Source: Prevotella sp. UBA7764 (GTDB taxonomy: Bacteria > Bacteroidota > Bacteroidia > Bacteroidales > Bacteroidaceae). From it: a DNA stretch of 64,000 nt. The DNA is taken from NCBI GenBank assembly GCA_002481295.1, contig DLDU01000042.1:25285-89284 (forward strand), read 5' to 3'. Position 1 is the first letter of the stretch. Every line of letters starts with the position of its first letter. The notes below the pieces were generated by a model. The model did not search any database, was not told where the DNA came from, and saw nothing but the letters and a program-made list of their open reading frames with translations. A program made the position numbers and the translations under genes. Below are positions 61,601 through 64,000 of the stretch, in pieces.

Positions 61601-61970
61601 TGATCTTCGTGGCCGCACCGGAGAAGAGGCGCTTGTCCTGCGTGGTCATACCTGTGACCACGACTTCTCCCAAAGTACGGTCGTCGGACTGAAGTGTAAC
61701 TTTCATGTTGGGTTTGGCAGCTACTGTCTGGCTCTTCATGCCAATGTAGCTGATCACCAGCTTCTTTCCCGCTGGCACTGATAGCGTAAAATGTCCGTCG
61801 GTGTCAGTGACAGTTCCGACTTTACTTCCCCCGTCTACCATGACAGAGGCTCCGATGATCGGCTCACCGTCTTCCTGCGATATGACTGTGCCCGTAATGG
61901 CTGTTTGGGCCAATGCCATACCAACAAAGAGGAACAGACAGGCAAGGATCATGCTCATCCTTTTCTTCAT
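58653..61970 (-). CDS. SusC/RagA family TonB-linked outer-membrane protein
   Basis: 1105 aa. Signal peptide (1-21), a carboxypeptidase-regulatory-like domain (ITGTVISQEDGEPIIGASV to about 95), the TonB box/plug region (GEVVVTGMTTQDKRLFSGAA; SIYGARAMAGVIVITTK), then a 22-strand barrel ending in Leu (FTLTLRMGL). It imports large nutrients using TonB energy. The five-gene arrangement with SusD, HExxH, DUF4302 and BACON lipoproteins suggests a RagAB-like importer for peptides or glycopeptides (inference). The promoter at 62187 leaves a leader of about 210 nt. Confidence 0.95.
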   Translation of the reverse strand: MKKRMSMILACLFLFVGMALAQTAITGTVISQEDGEPIIGASVMVDGGSKVGTVTDTDGHFTLSVPAGKKLVISYIGMKSQTVAAKPNMKVTLQSDDRTLGEVVVTGMTTQDKRLFSGAATKISASDAKIDGMADISRSLEGRAAGVSVQNVSGTFGTAPKIRVRGATSIYGSSKPLWVVDGVIMEDVTDVSADELSSGNAETLISSAIAGLNADDIESFQILKDGSATSIYGARAMAGVIVITTKKGKAGQSHINYTGEFTMRLKPSYSTFNIMNSQDQMEVYQELYQKGYLNYAEIANAQNGGVYKKMYDLITTYNPTTGQFGLPNTDIAKANYLRDAEYRNTNWFDKLFSNAIMQNHSVSVSTGTEKSQSYVSLSAMYDPGWNKQSKVQRYTVNQNTTYNISKKLSVNLIGNASYRKQRAPGTLGSQVDAVSGEVRRDFDINPYSYALNTSRALDPNEYYTRSYADFNIFHELESNYMDLKVSDFRVSASIDYKPITKLKFTFLAAMKGTSTSQEHMIHDDSNEAMSYRAMGNSTIRNNNPLLYRDPDDIYALKISILPNGGIYNRTDNDMFGWDTRLSMSYNDVFHNDHIVNFYGGMETNSVNRRTTWFRGYGLQYSLGEVANYAYQAFKMGEEQNTDYYTLSNRFTRSAAFFGTVTYSYQGKYTLTGTARYEGTNYLGKATSARWMPTWNVSGVWNAHEEKFFQPLKPAFSHATLRLSYSLTGDRPSVTNAYAIYKANTPWRPFTSVRESGIYISSLANTDLTYEKKHEFNLGVDLGFLDNRINLTTDIYWRRNFDLIGLANTEGVGGEIQRYGNIANMKSNGVEISLSTTNIKTKDFSWTTNLIYSHSHNEVTKLNTSSRVIDLVSGTGFTMKGYPVRSLFSIPFRGLNNEGLPTFLDQDGNVTTTGIYFQESDPDKLKFLKYEGSADPTDVGSLGNVFRYKGFSLNLFITYSFGNVVRLDPVFSNEYDDLKSTPKEFRNRWEVSGDEAKTNIPVIASAVQNRNDTNLKYAYNAYNYSDARIAKGDFIRMKEIALGYEFPKNWISHWGLSNLSLKLQATNLFLIYADKKLNGQDPEFFNTGGVAVPVPKQFTLTLRMGL

Positions 61971-62186
61971 AGACTCTCTCTTTGAATTTTAATAAAAGTT
62001 ATAAAATACTAATTACTCCCTTGTAAACGAGTTCTCTCTTTACTTTTACATTCTTGTTATATATAGAACCATTTGCTTCACTCCGATTACTATGTTTTTC
62101 ATCTCTTCATGTCAAAATGTAATACTTCTACTTAAGAACGTAATAAGTATGCGAACAATCTTCTTACGCATTTTTTAATACAATCG

Positions 62187-62218
62187 CAAAGTTATATCAA
62201 AAAATGCAAACATGCAAA
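62187..62218 (-). promoter_or_regulatory. Promoter of the SusC/SusD operon
   Basis: Minus strand TTTG (62218-62215), 20 nt, TAACTTTG (62194-62187): full consensus. The A/T-rich stretch 61971-62180 is the leader; no gene or known riboswitch was recognised in it. Confidence 0.75.
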
Positions 62219-62311
62219 TTTTTGCTATAAAAATATAGATTTAAAGCCGTTTTTCTTTCATTTGATAGAGAAATACAGGTTAGTAGCTTGCTTTTTTGCA
62301 CTTCGATGGTT

Positions 62312-63730
62312 CTACCATGCACTGAGTTCATCGGTGATCTCTGGCATTTGGGTCTTATGAAATGTGGGGCTCTTGATGCCTGTGCGCTTCTGCCGGATAT
62401 AGTCTTTCAACAGGAAGACGGCGTGAGGATGGAGCTTGACGATGGCAAAAAGGTTGCACAGCGTGATGCAGCCCATGAACAGATCACCGAGATTCCACAC
62501 CAAATCGAGACTGGCCAAAGCGCCGAAGAGCACCATGACAATACCGTTCATCACCCGCACGAAGGTCAGCCAGCGATGGTCGGCAGTGAGAAACTTCACG
62601 TTCATCTCGCCATAGGTGTAGTTGCCGATGATCGACGAGAAGGCAAACATGAAGATAGCTACGGCAACAAACGTGGGACCGACAGAGCCTATCTCGTGCT
62701 GCAAGGCGGTCTGAGTGAGCTGAATGCCATTGAGGCTGTTGTCGGTGTACACACCGCTGAGCAGAATGATAAAGGCTGTGCAACTGCAAATGAGCAGGGT
62801 GTCGGTGAAGACGCTGAGCGCCTGCACCAGTCCTTGCTTGACGGGATGGCTGACATCTGCAATGCTGGCCGCACAGGCAGCAGAGCCTTCACCGGCCTCG
62901 TTGGAGAACAGTCCGCGCTTGATACCCGTCATCATCATGGCGCCAAAGGTACCACCGGTGAACTGCCGGAAGCCAAAAGCATTCTCAATGATAAGGGCGA
63001 ACATACGCGGCACAAGCTGAATGTTCACGGCCAGGATGACCAGTGCCAAGAGGATATAGAGCACAGCCATCACGGGCACGAAGATGCTGCTGACCTTTGC
63101 GATGCGGTTGATACCGCCAAAGACGCAGGCTGTGGAAAGCGTCACAAGAATGAGTCCCATCACCCAGGGTTGTATGCCAAAGGCTCCTTGCATGGCTCCG
63201 CAGATGGTGTTGCTTTGTATGGAGATGTAAGCCATGCAGAAGGTGATGGTGATCAGCACAGCGTAGAGACGTGCCATCCAGCGTTTGTGCAAGCCAAACA
63301 TCATATAGTAGGCGGGGCCGCCGATATAGCTTCCCTCGGTCTTGCGCTTATAGAGTTGGGCCAGCGTAGACTCCACGAAGGCGGTTGCCGAACCGAGCAG
63401 GGCGATCACCCACATCCAAAAGATGGCACCTGGTCCGCCTACGGCAATGGCTGTAGCCACGCCGGCGAGGTTGCCGGTACCCACACGGGAAGCTATGGAG
63501 ACGGCGAAAGCTTCGAACGATGAGACATGTTTCTCATGAGTTTTCTTTGTAGAGTCGCCCAACAGACGTATCATCTCGCCGATCATACGGAACTGCACAC
63601 CACGTGTCTTAATCGTGAACAGTACGGCACAAACGATGAGAACCGCTACAAGAATGTAGGTCCACAACACATTATTTATATTAGTGATTGCGGTGTTGAG
63701 CCACCCGTCGGCTGAAAATATCTCTGTCAT
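62312..63730 (-). CDS. Alanine/sodium symporter family (AGCS) transporter
   Basis: 472 aa with about eleven membrane helices. Family signatures include GTGNLAGVATAIAVGGPGA, GGPAYYM and the NEAGEGSAACAAS motif. AGCS proteins take up alanine or glycine with sodium. Normal length, single-gene unit, no clear promoter seen. It lies upstream of the SusC/SusD operon, whose products may be peptides, but a link is only positional. Confidence 0.93.
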   Translation of the reverse strand: MTEIFSADGWLNTAITNINNVLWTYILVAVLIVCAVLFTIKTRGVQFRMIGEMIRLLGDSTKKTHEKHVSSFEAFAVSIASRVGTGNLAGVATAIAVGGPGAIFWMWVIALLGSATAFVESTLAQLYKRKTEGSYIGGPAYYMMFGLHKRWMARLYAVLITITFCMAYISIQSNTICGAMQGAFGIQPWVMGLILVTLSTACVFGGINRIAKVSSIFVPVMAVLYILLALVILAVNIQLVPRMFALIIENAFGFRQFTGGTFGAMMMTGIKRGLFSNEAGEGSAACAASIADVSHPVKQGLVQALSVFTDTLLICSCTAFIILLSGVYTDNSLNGIQLTQTALQHEIGSVGPTFVAVAIFMFAFSSIIGNYTYGEMNVKFLTADHRWLTFVRVMNGIVMVLFGALASLDLVWNLGDLFMGCITLCNLFAIVKLHPHAVFLLKDYIRQKRTGIKSPTFHKTQMPEITDELSAW

Positions 63731-63754
63731 CTCTCTTTTGTTAGTTACGAATTA

Positions 63755-63910
63755 TTATCTTGCATCATATATCATTGTAGCCCATTCCGGCATATCATCA
63801 ACGTACGTTTTATAGATTTGCCCGTCAACCATTCGAAATAGCAATCGCACTTCGTGATTATCAATGGAATTATCATATATGTAAGTACGATCCACAAACG
63901 CAGAGGCCAT
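63755..63910 (-). CDS. Short hypothetical protein or 3' remnant
   Basis: 51 aa from ATG 63910 (MASAFVDRTYIYDNSIDNHE) to TAA at 63755. The frame also stays open and protein-like for about 22 codons further upstream (to 63976, with SLHFQDDNEGTYHRS) before a TGA, without a start codon. It therefore looks like the end of a larger gene cut by a stop or frameshift, or truncated at its 5' end. No family recognised. Confidence 0.35.
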   Translation of the reverse strand: MASAFVDRTYIYDNSIDNHEVRLLFRMVDGQIYKTYVDDMPEWATMIYDAR

Positions 63911-64000
63911 ACGACAATTTACTATTGAACGATGATAAGTTCCCTCATTATCATCTTGGAAGTGAAGACTATAGGTTACTCAAGTTTCGCAAGTGAATGA

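Noticed and set aside
61971..62180. Riboswitch in the SusC leader
   Set aside because: The stretch is A/T-rich with no conserved motif of a known riboswitch class and no strong paired structure by eye.

Overview
The window looks like a chromosome segment of a Bacteroidales bacterium, most likely a member of the Prevotellaceae (the family is inference). Direct support comes from promoters of the Bacteroidetes type (-33 TTTG, 19-20 nt, -7 TAnnTTTG) in front of many genes, a SusC/SusD pair, a one-polypeptide hybrid two-component system, a fused SecDF, lipoproteins with Cys lipoboxes, and DUF4859, DUF4302 and BACON proteins. No prophage, IS element, CRISPR array or rRNA operon was seen.

Layout. 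1-10.7 kb: an arabinose-polymer locus with a DUF4859 protein (cut by the window edge), two beta-L-arabinofuranosidase-type enzymes (GH146-like and GH127) and an HTCS sensor/regulator. 11.1-18 kb: housekeeping genes: tRNA-Gln, an ADP-ribosylglycohydrolase, SecDF, a rhomboid protease with an EEP-family protein, and HU. 18.5-22 kb: an Lrp regulator, a fused gamma-glutamyl hydrolase/M19 dipeptidase and a glutaminyl-cyclase-like protein, apparently one operon. 22-24.7 kb: three FKBP prolyl isomerases in a row, predicted for three different compartments, divergent from a sirtuin. 25.7-29.4 kb: a small outer-membrane barrel, a GT2 and a Wzx-type flippase. 29.6-41.9 kb: miaB followed by a lipid A/surface glycan run (MsbA-like exporter, LTA-synthase-like transferase, LpxL-like acyltransferase, GT11-like, GT2), two more glycosyltransferases and a sulfatase/YejM-like gene broken by a frameshift and a stop codon. 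42-53.5 kb: a metal P-type ATPase, a HhH/ComEA-like protein, RidA, ComF, RecX, PrmC, RibD, YifB, a thioredoxin-fold lipoprotein without cysteines, a TPR lipoprotein and a tRNA-Gly/tRNA-Leu pair that seems to share a transcript with the TPR gene. 53.7-62.2 kb: a five-gene SusC/SusD importer operon with a HExxH lipoprotein, DUF4302 and BACON lipoproteins. 62.3-63.7 kb: an alanine/sodium symporter, then a short remnant at the edge.

The most unusual feature is in the intergenic DNA. Three unrelated gaps each carry exactly three tandem copies of a 22-bp unit, with a different sequence at each site. A fourth gap is filled by about thirteen degenerate 9-bp units, and the neighbouring prmC gene carries four in-frame 24-bp units. 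A separate dispersed palindromic element occurs three times in one orientation and brackets the GH127 gene. Three genes have a -7 box ending exactly 4 nt before the start codon, suggesting leaderless mRNAs. All functional calls come from reading motifs; no database search was run.
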